In this document: in pieces, positions 26,334 to 35,048 of the stretch
How the letters are laid out: each line of letters starts with the position of its first letter
Numbering within the stretch: position 1 is the first letter of the stretch
DNA from: an uncultured Pseudomonas sp.
GTDB lineage: Bacteria; Pseudomonadota; Gammaproteobacteria; Pseudomonadales; Pseudomonadaceae
Direction of reading: 5' to 3'
NCBI RefSeq assembly: GCF_943846705.1
Contig: NZ_OX044366.1
Location: forward strand, 1,550,001-1,614,000
DNA: 64,000 nt
The notes under the pieces: model-generated
What the model saw: the letters and a program-made list of their open reading frames with translations, nothing else
What the model was told of the DNA's origin: nothing
The model's database searches: none
Made by a program: the position numbers and the translations under genes

Positions 26334-26999
26334 ATGTCGGCCCCACTGAAAACCCGCGAACGCATCATTCAAGAGAGCCTGGCGCTGTTCAACGCCCAAG
26401 GTGAGCGCAGCGTCAGCACCAATCACATCGCCGCACACCTGGGGATTTCACCGGGCAATCTGTATTACCACTTCCGCAATAAGCAGGCGATTATCGCCGA
26501 GCTGTTTGCCCTCTACGAAAGCCAGGTGGAGACCTTCCTGCGCCGTCCTGAAGGCCGTGCGCTGACCGTGCAGGACAAGACCTTCTATCTGGAGGCGCTG
26601 CTGGCAGCCATGTGGCATTACCGTTTCTTGCACCGCGACCTTGAGCATTTGCTGGAAAGCGATACGGAACTGGCTGGGCGTTACCGGTTGTTTTCGCAAC
26701 GCTGCCTGGTGCAGGCGCAGGGCATTTATCAGGGGTTCGTCGAGGCCGGCATCTTGCTGATGGATGCGTCGCAGATCGAGGCACTAACCCTCAACAGCTG
26801 GATCATCATGACCTCCTGGGTGCGCTTTCTCTGCACCACACGCGGTAATCCCAGCGACCTCAGCGAGGAAATGCTGCGCCGTGGCATCTACCAAGTGCTG
26901 GCACTGGAAGGCGGCTACACCGCCCCGCAGGCCCGTGAAGCGGTGGAGGCGTTGTACGCCAAACTGCATGTACCGCTAGAACAGGTGATAGGGCAGTGA
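26334..26999 (+). CDS. laoR: TetR-family transcriptional regulator (LaoR-like)
   Basis: A 221-residue repressor with an N-terminal TetR helix-turn-helix (about residues 6-60: TRERIIQESLALFNAQGE, then TNHIAAHLGISPGNLYYHF). The larger C-terminal ligand domain is typical of fatty-acid or hydrophobic ligand sensors. It is transcribed divergently from laoCBA, as LaoR is in P. aeruginosa, and probably represses that operon until a long-chain alcohol, aldehyde or acyl compound binds. Followed by a REP-like element. Confidence 0.87.
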   Translation: MSAPLKTRERIIQESLALFNAQGERSVSTNHIAAHLGISPGNLYYHFRNKQAIIAELFALYESQVETFLRRPEGRALTVQDKTFYLEALLAAMWHYRFLHRDLEHLLESDTELAGRYRLFSQRCLVQAQGIYQGFVEAGILLMDASQIEALTLNSWIIMTSWVRFLCTTRGNPSDLSEEMLRRGIYQVLALEGGYTAPQAREAVEALYAKLHVPLEQVIGQ

Positions 27000-27024
27000 G
27001 CAGGGCTGCGTTGCGCTTTTGGCT

Positions 27025-27110
27025 GTAGGGTGGGTGTGTTTTTTTACATCCGCCGGTCGTAGAGACCGATGGGGCGGTGGTGGAAAACGCTGCGTGGTTT
27101 TCCACCCTAC
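27025..27110. repeat. REP/REPIN-like element
   Basis: Outer inverted repeat GTAGGGTGG (27025-27033) / CCACCCTAC (27102-27110), with an inner 10-bp hairpin GGTGGAAAAC/GTTTTCCACC (27079-27088, 27097-27106). The GTAGGGTGGAAAAC form is a familiar Pseudomonas REP motif. It fills the gap between convergent laoR and the hydrolase gene; its last bases overlap the hydrolase stop codon. Confidence 0.7.
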
Positions 27111-28102
27111 GGATGGGTGGCGGCCTGTTTGCTTAACCACTCAGGAATCCGCCGCTCCAGGTAGTAGCCCGGTTTGCTCAGGCTGCCTTCGACAAAACCG
27201 ACATGGCCGCCGTGGGCGTGCAGTTCGAAGGTGATGCTGGCTGACAGCTCATCGGCCTCTGGCAGGCTGTGAGGAAACACGAAAGGATCGTCAGCGGCCT
27301 GGATGATCAGCGTCGGTGTTTCGATCTGGCCGAGGAAGTAGCGGCTGGAGGCGCGGCGGTAGTAGTCCTCGGCATCGGCGTAGCCGTGCAGCGGCGCGGT
27401 GATGCGGCCGTCGAAATCCCAAAAGGTGCGCATGTTATCCAGCGGGCCGAGCTGTTCCAGGGTGGACAGGCGGTCGGCCATGCCTTGGTGGGCGAACAGG
27501 CGCTGTTTGTCCTTCACGTAGGCGACCATCTCGCGCATAAAGCGGCGCTGGTAAACCCTGGAAAAGCCCATGCCGATGCGGTCCGCGCATTGGTCCAGGC
27601 GAAACGGCACCGACACCGCTACTGCGCCCTGCAATTGGCTGTCCGCGCCTGTTTCGCCGAGGTACTTGAGCAGTACATTACCGCCCAGCGAATAGCCTGC
27701 TGCGTACAACGGTGCCATCGGCCGCTGCGCGCGCAGGTGGCGCACGGTTTCCGCCAGATCTTCGCTGGCTCCCGAGTGGTAACCGCGGGGCAATAGGTTC
27801 GGCTCGCCGGAGCAGCCACGCCAGTTCAGTGCCACGCTGGCCCAGCCTTGAGCCGCCAGCGTTTGCTGCACGCCGAGGACATACAGCGAGTCGGATGAGC
27901 CGGTCAGGCCATGCAGCACCAGCACCAGCGGGGTGTCGGCTTGGTGCGGGCCGTGCCAGTCGAGGTCGAGAAAGTCGCCGTCTTCCAGCCATAAGCGTTC
28001 ACGCGTGCGCTCAAGCTTGGCCGGCTGCCTGCACATCGGGTTCCACAGCGTTTGCAGGTGCGGGCCGGGCAGCCACCAGGCGGGTTTGAAGGGCGACTTC
28101 AC
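27107..28102 (-). CDS. Alpha/beta hydrolase, YheT family
   Basis: A 331-residue alpha/beta-fold hydrolase of the YheT/PMT-type (hydrolase_4-like) family. LVLHGLTGSSDS gives the oxyanion region, GYSLGG (136-141) holds nucleophile Ser138, and ADDPFVFP and GGHVGF near the C terminus supply the expected Asp and His. The start is GTG at 28102, five bases after the rsmD stop; the open frame continues upstream but only as a shadow of rsmD. Substrate, probably an ester, unknown. Confidence 0.87.
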   Translation of the reverse strand: MKSPFKPAWWLPGPHLQTLWNPMCRQPAKLERTRERLWLEDGDFLDLDWHGPHQADTPLVLVLHGLTGSSDSLYVLGVQQTLAAQGWASVALNWRGCSGEPNLLPRGYHSGASEDLAETVRHLRAQRPMAPLYAAGYSLGGNVLLKYLGETGADSQLQGAVAVSVPFRLDQCADRIGMGFSRVYQRRFMREMVAYVKDKQRLFAHQGMADRLSTLEQLGPLDNMRTFWDFDGRITAPLHGYADAEDYYRRASSRYFLGQIETPTLIIQAADDPFVFPHSLPEADELSASITFELHAHGGHVGFVEGSLSKPGYYLERRIPEWLSKQAATHP

Positions 28103-28106
28103 CGCG

Positions 28107-28709
28107 TTATGCCGTGCGTTGCCAGAGTGCGTAATACACCTGGCCGGCTTTCTGTTCGCGGTGCAAGCGCCAGTTGCCGGGCATACCGAGGCTGGAGGGC
28201 GAGTTCTCGCTTTCCGTGTAGACCCAGGCATCGGCGGCCAGCCAGCCGTTTTGCTCCAGCAGGCTGCAGGCCGGGAGCAGCAGGTCCTGATTGAACGGGG
28301 GGTCGAGAAACACCAAGTCAAAAGGCGTAGCGGCTGGGTTTTGCAGGTAAGCCAGCGCGTCGGTTTGCTGCAGTTGGCCGTTGTCGCATTGCAGCGTCAG
28401 CAGGTGGCTGCGCAAACTGTTGACGGCCGCCGGGTTGAGGTCCAGCGCCAGGGCGCTGCCGGCACCACGCGACAGCGCTTCGAGAAACAGCGCACCGCTG
28501 CCGGCGAACAGGTCGAGCACCTTGGCCCCTTCGACATAGGGCGCCAGCCAGTTGAACAGGGTCTCGCGAACCCGGTTTGGCGTTGGTCGCAGGCCCGCCG
28601 CCATCGGGAAGTTGAACTGGCGCGAGCGCCATTGCCCGCCGATGATGCGCAGCTGGCCATCGCCACTGTGGGCGGGGTTGGCTTTGGGCGGCTTGGGTCG
28701 CTTGCTCAT
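28107..28709 (-). CDS. rsmD: 16S rRNA (guanine-966-N2)-methyltransferase
   Basis: A 200-residue SAM-dependent methyltransferase modifying G966 of 16S rRNA. The SAM-binding LDLFAGSGALFLEALSRG and catalytic LDPPFN motifs are clear, preceded by the RIIGGQWRSRQ N-terminal signature. ATG at 28709 overlaps the stop of the preceding M16 gene (TGATG) and has GGAG upstream. Middle gene of an M16-M16-rsmD-hydrolase operon. Confidence 0.95.
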   Translation of the reverse strand: MSKRPKPPKANPAHSGDGQLRIIGGQWRSRQFNFPMAAGLRPTPNRVRETLFNWLAPYVEGAKVLDLFAGSGALFLEALSRGAGSALALDLNPAAVNSLRSHLLTLQCDNGQLQQTDALAYLQNPAATPFDLVFLDPPFNQDLLLPACSLLEQNGWLAADAWVYTESENSPSSLGMPGNWRLHREQKAGQVYYALWQRTA

Positions 28710-30196
28710 CAATGCTCCGGGACTGCTGAAGGTTGTTCGGCGGGGGTGTCGGTGGGCGCTGGCAGTTCTTTCTGTTCCACGCTCGGACCGGCGGTGACGA
28801 TGACCAGTGCGTCCGTATCCAGGTGCTTGGCCATGGCGTTCTTGACTTGTTCAACAGTCAGCGCCTGGACGTCACGCATAAAGTCTTCCAGGTAGCTCAG
28901 CGGCAAGTCATAGAAACCCATGGAGCCGAGCTGGCCGACGATGGCCGCGTTGCTCGCGGTGGACAGCGGAAAGCTGCCGGCCAGTTCGCGTTTGGCGTTG
29001 TTCAGCTCCTCGGCAGTCGGGCCGTTGGCGATGAACTCGCTGAGCATGCTTTTCACCAGTTGCAGGGTGCCGTCACTGAGTTCGGCGCGGGTCTGCAGGT
29101 TGATCATAAACGGCCCACGCGCCTGCATGGCGCTGAAGCCCGAGTAGACGCCATAAGTCAGGCCACGCTTTTCGCGCACCTCGGTCATCAGACGGGTGCC
29201 GAAGCCACCGCCGCCGAAAACCTGATTGCCCAGGTAAAGCGCAGCGTAGTCCGGGTCGCGGCGATCAATGCCGAGCTGGGCGATCATCAGGTGGGTCTGA
29301 TTCGACGGGAACTCGATATGCTGCAAACCGGCTTTCGGCTCTTCAGGCTGAGTGATACGTGGTAGCGCCGGACCTTTTGGCAGCGCGGCGGACACCTCGC
29401 TGGTCAGGGCCTCGGCCTCGCTGCGCGAGAGGTCGCCGACCAGTGCGATGATCGCGTTGTTCGCCGTGTAGGCCTTGGCGTGGAAGGCTTGCAGCTGCTC
29501 ACGGCTGATCGCAGGGATCGACTCGGCGTTGCCGTCGCTAGGGTGGGCGTATGGGTGGCTGCCGTACAACCGCTCGAACAGGGCCAGGCTGGCCAGCTTG
29601 CCGGGGTTTTGTTTCTGGTACTCGAAGCCCGCCAGCAGCTGATTCTTGATCCGCGCCAGCGCGTCCTCGGGGAAGGTCGGCTGGCCAAGCACCTGATTGA
29701 ACAGCTGCAGTGCCGGTTCGCGTTGCTCGGCGGCACTCAGGCTGCGCAGGCTGGCGATGGCCATATCGCGGTAAGCACCGTTGCCGAAGTTGGCGCCGAG
29801 GTTCTCAAAGCCGGCGGCAATCGCGCCGACATCCTTGCCGGGTACGCCTTCATTGAGCATGGCGTTGGTCAGCATGGCCAAGCCGGCGACGCCATCGTCG
29901 TGGCTGCTGCCGGCGGCAAACGTCAGCTGCAGGTCGAACATCGGTAGCTCGCGGGCCTCGACGAACAGCACCTTGGCGCCTTCGGCGGTTTGCCAGGTCT
30001 GGATAGCCAGGTCGCGGCGGCTCGGCGCTTGATCGCCGAGGGCGGCGAGGGATTCGATGCTGTGCGATTCGCCTGCCGGTGCAGGGGCTTGGGCTTGGTG
30101 GTTATCCGTGCTGTTGACCACCAAAGCCAGCAGCGCTAGCAATATCAGTAGCGCCAGGCCGAGCAGGCCGTAACGTAGGCCGTTGCGCTCACTCAT
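28709..30196 (-). CDS. M16 family peptidase-like protein, zinc site absent
   Basis: A 495-residue M16 protein with an N-terminal signal anchor (about 8-28, LLGLALLILLALLALV). Where active M16 proteases have HxxEH, this one reads MLTNAMLNEG, so it cannot bind zinc in the usual way. The domain fold is otherwise kept (for example GGFGTRLMTEVREKRGLTYG, quoted in part). Start at 30196 overlaps the upstream M16 stop by 8 bp with GAGGAG before it. By analogy with paired M16 proteins it should form a heterodimer with the active partner in the periplasm, with a proline-rich C-terminal tail. Confidence 0.88.
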   Translation of the reverse strand: MSERNGLRYGLLGLALLILLALLALVVNSTDNHQAQAPAPAGESHSIESLAALGDQAPSRRDLAIQTWQTAEGAKVLFVEARELPMFDLQLTFAAGSSHDDGVAGLAMLTNAMLNEGVPGKDVGAIAAGFENLGANFGNGAYRDMAIASLRSLSAAEQREPALQLFNQVLGQPTFPEDALARIKNQLLAGFEYQKQNPGKLASLALFERLYGSHPYAHPSDGNAESIPAISREQLQAFHAKAYTANNAIIALVGDLSRSEAEALTSEVSAALPKGPALPRITQPEEPKAGLQHIEFPSNQTHLMIAQLGIDRRDPDYAALYLGNQVFGGGGFGTRLMTEVREKRGLTYGVYSGFSAMQARGPFMINLQTRAELSDGTLQLVKSMLSEFIANGPTAEELNNAKRELAGSFPLSTASNAAIVGQLGSMGFYDLPLSYLEDFMRDVQALTVEQVKNAMAKHLDTDALVIVTAGPSVEQKELPAPTDTPAEQPSAVPEH

Positions 30197-31544
30197 TGCC
30201 CTTCTCCTCAGGTAAAACATGGGCGACGCTCAGGCGGTCGCGGGTAAAGAAGGTGCTGGCGGCTTGTTGAATGTCCGCTGGGGTCACGGCCTCCAGCTCA
30301 GCCAGCTCCTGATCGATCAGCTTCCACGACAGGCCGACAGTTTCCAGTTGGCCGATGGCGGTGGCCTGGCTGGTGATCGAGTCGCGCTCGTAGACCAGCC
30401 CGGCGATCACTTGCGCACGCACGCGGGCCAGCTCCTCAGCGCTTGGCGGGTTGCTCTGCAGGTCGTGCAGCTCGCGCCACAGGCCCGCTTCGACCTGCTC
30501 CAGGGTTTTGCCGGTCTGTACGTTGGGCGTGGCCGAGAGGATGAACAGGCTATCGCCACGGGAGAAACCGTCGTACCAGGCCGAGGCGCCGGACACCAAC
30601 TCCTCGCCACGTTCCAGGCGCGTCGGCAGGCGGGCGCTGTAACCACCATCGAGCAGCGCGGCGGCCAGGCGTAGGGCGTGCACTTGGCGCGGCTGTTCAG
30701 CGGTGGCCAGGCCGGGCACGTTGAAGCCCATCATCAGGCTGGGTAACTGGGTTTTCAGGTGCAGGGTGAGACGTCGCTCGCCGGGGGCCGCCAGCTCACG
30801 CGGCGCTTTGGCGGTGGGCACCGTGCGCTTGGGGATCGCGCCGAAATAACGCTCGGCGAGGGTCTTCACTTCGCTGGCGCTGACGTCGCCGACCACTACC
30901 AGGGTGGCGTTGTTCGGCGCGTACCAGGCCTCGTACCAGGCGCGCAGTTCCTCGACGGTCATGCGTTCAAGGTCGGCCATCCAGCCGATGGTCGGCGTGT
31001 GGTAGCCACTGGCGGGGTAGGCCATGGCCTTGAAGCGCTCGTAGGCCAGGCTCGACGGTTTATCGTCGGTGCGCAGGCGGCGCTCCTCCTTGATTACCTC
31101 GATCTCCTTGGCGAACTCATCGGCCGGCAGCTTGAGGCTGGCCAGACGGTCGGCCTCCAGCTCCAGGGCGATGGCCAGGCGGTCGCGGGCCAGTACTTGG
31201 TAATAGGCGGTGTAGTCGTCGCTGGTGAAGGCGTTTTCTTCCGCGCCAAGCTCGCGCAGGATGCGTGACGCGTCGCCAGGGCCGAGTTTACGGCTGCCCT
31301 TGAACATCATGTGCTCGAGGGCGTGGGACAGGCCGGTCTGACCCGGCGTCTCGTAACTGGAGCCGACCTTGTACCAGAGCTGGCTGACCACCACCGGTGC
31401 GCGATGGTCTTCGCGCACGACGACCTTGAGGCCGTTATCCAGGCTAAATTCGTGGGTTGGCTGCGGCGCGGCGGCAAATGCCAGCAGCGGTGTACAGAGC
31501 ACACTGAGCAATAAAGCTGCAGTGCGTTGGGCAATCATAGGCAT
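30189..31544 (-). CDS. M16 family zinc metallopeptidase (active subunit)
   Basis: A 451-residue insulinase-family protease. A signal peptide is visible (MPMIAQRTAALLLSVLCTPL...FAA). The inverted zinc motif HALEH (74-78) and the downstream Glu in FAKEIEVIKEERR are present. Start taken at 31544; an upstream in-frame start adds 30 hydrophilic residues before the signal peptide and is unlikely. First gene of the operon, divergent from ftsY (206 bp). Works in the periplasm, probably with the inactive partner encoded next. Confidence 0.9.
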   Translation of the reverse strand: MPMIAQRTAALLLSVLCTPLLAFAAAPQPTHEFSLDNGLKVVVREDHRAPVVVSQLWYKVGSSYETPGQTGLSHALEHMMFKGSRKLGPGDASRILRELGAEENAFTSDDYTAYYQVLARDRLAIALELEADRLASLKLPADEFAKEIEVIKEERRLRTDDKPSSLAYERFKAMAYPASGYHTPTIGWMADLERMTVEELRAWYEAWYAPNNATLVVVGDVSASEVKTLAERYFGAIPKRTVPTAKAPRELAAPGERRLTLHLKTQLPSLMMGFNVPGLATAEQPRQVHALRLAAALLDGGYSARLPTRLERGEELVSGASAWYDGFSRGDSLFILSATPNVQTGKTLEQVEAGLWRELHDLQSNPPSAEELARVRAQVIAGLVYERDSITSQATAIGQLETVGLSWKLIDQELAELEAVTPADIQQAASTFFTRDRLSVAHVLPEEKGNE

Positions 31545-31750
31545 AGATTTTCGACCTGTCGGACGGGCCCGCTTGGATTTAGCGTCAGCGGGCGCGGAGG
31601 TGCTAGGATACGCATCCGTTTTACTGGCGACCACGCCTGCTAAGGCATCTGATTGTTACTGCGTGCACTCTTCAGCTTTTTACTGTTGCGTGAGTAATGC
31701 TTTTCAGAGCCTTTGCCCCGCGCGTCGCACCTTTGAGATAGCCGTCCTCC

Positions 31751-33250
31751 ATGTTTGGTTCCAACGACGATAAGAACAAGCCCGCGCCCTCTGCGCCGGC
31801 CTCTGCCGAGAAGCCTGCGGAGAAAAAAGACCTGTTTGGCTGGCTGCGCAAAAAGCCGCAAACGCCGGCCATCCCTGAGCCGCAGCCCGCGCCCGCCAGC
31901 GAGCAGCCTGCTGCGCCGGTCGCTCCCGAGGTGACTGCGCCTGTCCCCGTTGAACCGGCCAGGGAAACCCCGCCGACCGAGGTGAAATCGCTCGACCCGG
32001 CTGTGGCTGAGCCGCAGCCTGCTCCGGTTGCTCCGGTTGCTCCGGTTGAGCACGCTGCGCCAACGCCAACGCCAACGCCAACGCCAACGCCAACGCCAAC
32101 GCCAACGCCAACGCCAACGCCAGAGGCCGTGCAACCTGAGCCTGGTGCTGCGGCTCAGCCACCGCGCCCATCGCGGTTCCGCATCAATGCCGGCAGCGAA
32201 GTGCTGCATGCGCATGTTGAACAGCCCGTGGCGGTTGAGCCAGTCGTTGAGCCGCCCGTCCCTGTGCCGGCTCCGCTGGTTGAGCCGGTCAAGGCGGAGG
32301 CCCCGGCCAAAAGCAACGAAGAAAGCCGTGCAGGTTTTCTCGAGCGTCTCAAGCAAGGCCTGTCGAAAACCAGTGCCAGCCTTGGCGAAGGCATGGCCAG
32401 CCTGTTTCTGGGCAAGAAGGCCATTGATGACGACCTGCTGGAAGACTTGGAAACTCGCCTGCTGACCGCTGACGTGGGCGTTGAGGCCACCACGGCGATC
32501 ATCGGCAACCTGACCAAGCGTGTCGCGCGTAAGGAGCTGGCCGACAGCGGTGCGCTGTACAAGGCCTTGCAGGACGAACTGAGCGCGCTGCTCAAACCGG
32601 TCGAGCAGCCGCTGAAGATTGATAGCAGCAAGCAGCCCTATGTGATTCTGGTGGTCGGCGTGAATGGCGCAGGCAAGACCACCACCATCGGCAAGCTGGC
32701 GAAGAAGCTGCAGCAGGATGGCAAGAAAGTCATGCTCGCCGCCGGCGACACCTTCCGCGCCGCCGCCGTCGAGCAGCTGCAGGTGTGGGGCGAGCGCAAC
32801 CAGATTGCGGTGATCGCTCAGCACACCGGCGCCGATTCCGCCTCGGTGATCTTCGATGCGGTGCAAGCAGCCAAGTCGCGCGGCATGGACGTGCTGATCG
32901 CCGACACCGCTGGACGTCTGCACACCAAAGACAACCTGATGGAAGAGTTGAAGAAAGTCCGCCGGGTGATCGGCAAGCTGGATGACACTGCGCCGCATGA
33001 AGTGCTGCTGGTGCTGGATGCCGGCACCGGGCAGAACGCGATCAACCAGGCCAAACAGTTCCACCAGACCATCAACCTGACGGGCCTGGCGCTGACCAAG
33101 CTGGACGGCACCGCCAAGGGTGGGGTGATCTTCGCCCTGGCCAAGCAGTTTGCCTTGCCGATTCGCTATATCGGCGTCGGTGAGGGCATCGACGACCTGC
33201 GTACCTTCGAGGCCGAAGCCTTCGTTCAGGCGCTGTTCGCGGAGAAATAG
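31751..33250 (+). CDS. ftsY: Signal recognition particle receptor FtsY
   Basis: A 499-residue SRP receptor GTPase that docks ribosome-nascent-chain/SRP complexes at the membrane. The C-terminal NG domain holds GVNGAGKTTTIGKLAKK, DTAGRLHTKDNLM, and TKLDGTAKGG. The N-terminal 190-residue acidic/proline-rich A domain is low complexity and includes (APV)3 and ten Pro-Thr dipeptides coded by a perfect hexanucleotide repeat. Length matches other pseudomonad FtsY. First of ftsY-ftsE-ftsX. Confidence 0.97.
   Translation: MFGSNDDKNKPAPSAPASAEKPAEKKDLFGWLRKKPQTPAIPEPQPAPASEQPAAPVAPEVTAPVPVEPARETPPTEVKSLDPAVAEPQPAPVAPVAPVEHAAPTPTPTPTPTPTPTPTPTPTPEAVQPEPGAAAQPPRPSRFRINAGSEVLHAHVEQPVAVEPVVEPPVPVPAPLVEPVKAEAPAKSNEESRAGFLERLKQGLSKTSASLGEGMASLFLGKKAIDDDLLEDLETRLLTADVGVEATTAIIGNLTKRVARKELADSGALYKALQDELSALLKPVEQPLKIDSSKQPYVILVVGVNGAGKTTTIGKLAKKLQQDGKKVMLAAGDTFRAAAVEQLQVWGERNQIAVIAQHTGADSASVIFDAVQAAKSRGMDVLIADTAGRLHTKDNLMEELKKVRRVIGKLDDTAPHEVLLVLDAGTGQNAINQAKQFHQTINLTGLALTKLDGTAKGGVIFALAKQFALPIRYIGVGEGIDDLRTFEAEAFVQALFAEK
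32060..32119 (+). repeat. In-frame hexanucleotide microsatellite (CCAACG)10 in ftsY
   Basis: Ten identical CCAACG units encode (Pro-Thr)10 in the FtsY linker. Just upstream a 9-bp unit GCTCCGGTT is repeated three times (32021-32047). Gain or loss of hexamers would keep the frame, so length may vary between strains. Confidence 0.95.
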
Positions 33251-33251
33251 G

Positions 33252-33923
33252 ATGATCAAATTCGAGCAGGTCGGTAAGCGCTACCCCAACGGCCACGTCG
33301 GGCTGCACGAACTGAGTTTCCATGTGCGCCGTGGCGAGTTCCTCTTCGTTACCGGCCATTCCGGGGCCGGCAAGAGCACCTTGTTGCGCCTACTCCTGGC
33401 CATGGAACGGCCGAGCAGCGGCAAGTTGCTGCTGGCCGGGCAGGACTTGTCGCACATCACCAATGCGCAGATTCCCTTCCTGCGTCGGCAAATCGGCGTG
33501 GTGTTCCAGAATCACCAGCTGCTGTTCGACCGCAGCGTGTTCGACAACGTCGCGCTGCCGCTGCAGATTCTTGGCCTGGCCAAGGATGAGATCGGCAGCC
33601 GCGTGCGCACGGCGCTGGAGCGCGTCTCCCTGGCTGACAAGGCCGAGCAGTTCCCCGGCGACCTGTCCACCGGTCAGCAGCAGCGGGTCGGTATCGCCCG
33701 CGCCGTGGTGCACCGTCCGGCCCTGCTGCTGGCGGATGAGCCCACCGGTAACCTTGACCCGCGTCTGGCCGCAGAAATCATGGGTGTGTTTGAAGACATC
33801 AACCGTCTGGGCACCACCGTGCTGATTGCCAGTCACGACCTGGCGCTGATTGCCCGCATGCGCCACCGCATGTTGACCCTGCAGCGCGGGCGTTTGATTG
33901 GTGATGGGGAGGCTTTCGTATGA
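33252..33923 (+). CDS. ftsE: Cell division ATP-binding protein FtsE
   Basis: A 223-residue ABC ATPase that acts with FtsX in septal peptidoglycan hydrolysis control. Walker A GHSGAGKST (about 36-44), signature LSTGQQQRVGIARA, Walker B LLLADEPTGNLD. Starts 1 bp after the ftsY stop (TAGGATG) and overlaps ftsX by ATGA. Full length. Confidence 0.97.
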   Translation: MIKFEQVGKRYPNGHVGLHELSFHVRRGEFLFVTGHSGAGKSTLLRLLLAMERPSSGKLLLAGQDLSHITNAQIPFLRRQIGVVFQNHQLLFDRSVFDNVALPLQILGLAKDEIGSRVRTALERVSLADKAEQFPGDLSTGQQQRVGIARAVVHRPALLLADEPTGNLDPRLAAEIMGVFEDINRLGTTVLIASHDLALIARMRHRMLTLQRGRLIGDGEAFV

Positions 33924-34936
33924 GCGCCACACGCATGCCGCCTCCGCAACCGGCGCAGCGCGTCGGCGCGGCCGCGAAAAAAACCGAGTCGCCGACCCCG
34001 GACGACGGCCCAAGCTTTTCCCACCAATTGCATGCCTGGCTGGAAAGCCACCGTGCCAGTTTGGTCGACAGCCTGCGCCGGTTGGGCAAGCAGCCGATCG
34101 GCAGCTTCTTTACCTGCCTGGTAATGGCCGTGGCTCTGAGCCTGCCCATGGGCCTGGCGTTGCTGTTGGACAACGTCGAGCGTCTCGGCGGCTCCTGGCA
34201 GCGTGCGGCGCAGATCTCCCTGTTCCTGCAGATCGATGCCAGTGAGTCTCAGGGTCAGGCGCTGCGCGAGCAGATCGCCGCCATGGATGACGTGGCCGAG
34301 GCCGAGTGGATCAGTCGTGAGCAGGCGCTGGCGGAATTCCAGCAGCAGTCGGGTCTCGGTGAGGCGCTGAAAGAGTTGCCGGATAACCCGCTGCCGGGGG
34401 TGATTGTGGTCACCCCGAAGGAAGTCGACAAAATTGCCCTGGAAGCCTTGCGTCTGCGTCTGGCTGAGCTGCAGCAGGTGCAGCAGGCGCAGTTGGATCT
34501 GCTCTGGGTCGAGCGTTTGAGCGCCATGCTCAAGCTCGGCGAGCGCTTTGTCTTTGGCCTGACCCTGCTGCTGGTCATGGCGTTGCTATTGGTGATCGGT
34601 AACACCATTCGCCTGCACATCGAGAATCGTCGCACCGAGATCGAAGTGATCAAGCTAGTCGGTGGCACCGACAGTTATGTACGCCGGCCCTTCCTCTATA
34701 TGGGCACGCTCTACGGTTTCGGTGCCGGGTTACTGGCCTGGTTGCTGCTGGCCTACGGCCTGGGTTGGCTGAATGATGCCGTGGTGCGCCTAGCGGGTTT
34801 GTACGGCAGCGACTTTGCCCTGGATGGCGTGCCGATGGCCGATGGTCTATCACTGCTGCTCGGCGCGGTACTGTTGGGCTATATTGGCGCCTGGCTGGCT
34901 GTCGCGCGCCACTTGAATGAACTGTCGCCTAGGTAG
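33920..34936 (+). CDS. ftsX: Cell division protein FtsX
   Basis: A 338-residue inner-membrane protein with the expected four hydrophobic helices (about 65-85, 210-235, 260-280, 310-330) and a periplasmic domain between the first two that would contact EnvC-like activators. The N-terminal 45 residues are a cytoplasmic, Pro/Ala-rich extension usual in Pseudomonas. The ATG overlaps the ftsE stop. Confidence 0.96.
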   Translation: MSATRMPPPQPAQRVGAAAKKTESPTPDDGPSFSHQLHAWLESHRASLVDSLRRLGKQPIGSFFTCLVMAVALSLPMGLALLLDNVERLGGSWQRAAQISLFLQIDASESQGQALREQIAAMDDVAEAEWISREQALAEFQQQSGLGEALKELPDNPLPGVIVVTPKEVDKIALEALRLRLAELQQVQQAQLDLLWVERLSAMLKLGERFVFGLTLLLVMALLLVIGNTIRLHIENRRTEIEVIKLVGGTDSYVRRPFLYMGTLYGFGAGLLAWLLLAYGLGWLNDAVVRLAGLYGSDFALDGVPMADGLSLLLGAVLLGYIGAWLAVARHLNELSPR

Positions 34937-34974
34937 TAAGTTATTGTTTTGCTTGATGTTGACTATGTGTAAGG

Positions 34975-35001
34975 GAACTTGTAGGTGCGCCCAAAGTCCC
35001 A
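34975..35001 (+). promoter_or_regulatory. Candidate extracytoplasmic-stress (sigma-E/AlgU) promoter of rpoH
   Basis: GAACTT (34975-34980), 16 nt, then TCCCA (34997-35001), close to the GAACTT-N16-17-TCtgA pattern of AlgU promoters. It is 48-75 bp upstream of the rpoH ATG, a plausible distance. AlgU-driven rpoH transcription is known in P. aeruginosa. Confidence 0.5.
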
Positions 35002-35048
35002 TTGAGCAGTGCTAGACTGCGTCACGATTTGTTAGTCGGAGGATCCAA

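Noticed and set aside
28103..28321. N-terminal extension of the YheT-family hydrolase
   Set aside because: The extra 73 codons are the shadow of rsmD; GTG 28102 gives the normal family length.
32060..32119. CRISPR-like tandem array
   Set aside because: Units are 6 bp with no spacers and lie in frame inside ftsY: a microsatellite, not CRISPR.
31640..33259. 539-codon minus-strand frame opposite ftsY with Trp/Arg and Arg/Asn repeats
   Set aside because: The repeats are the antisense of the ftsY hexamer array; ftsY itself has all SRP GTPase motifs.
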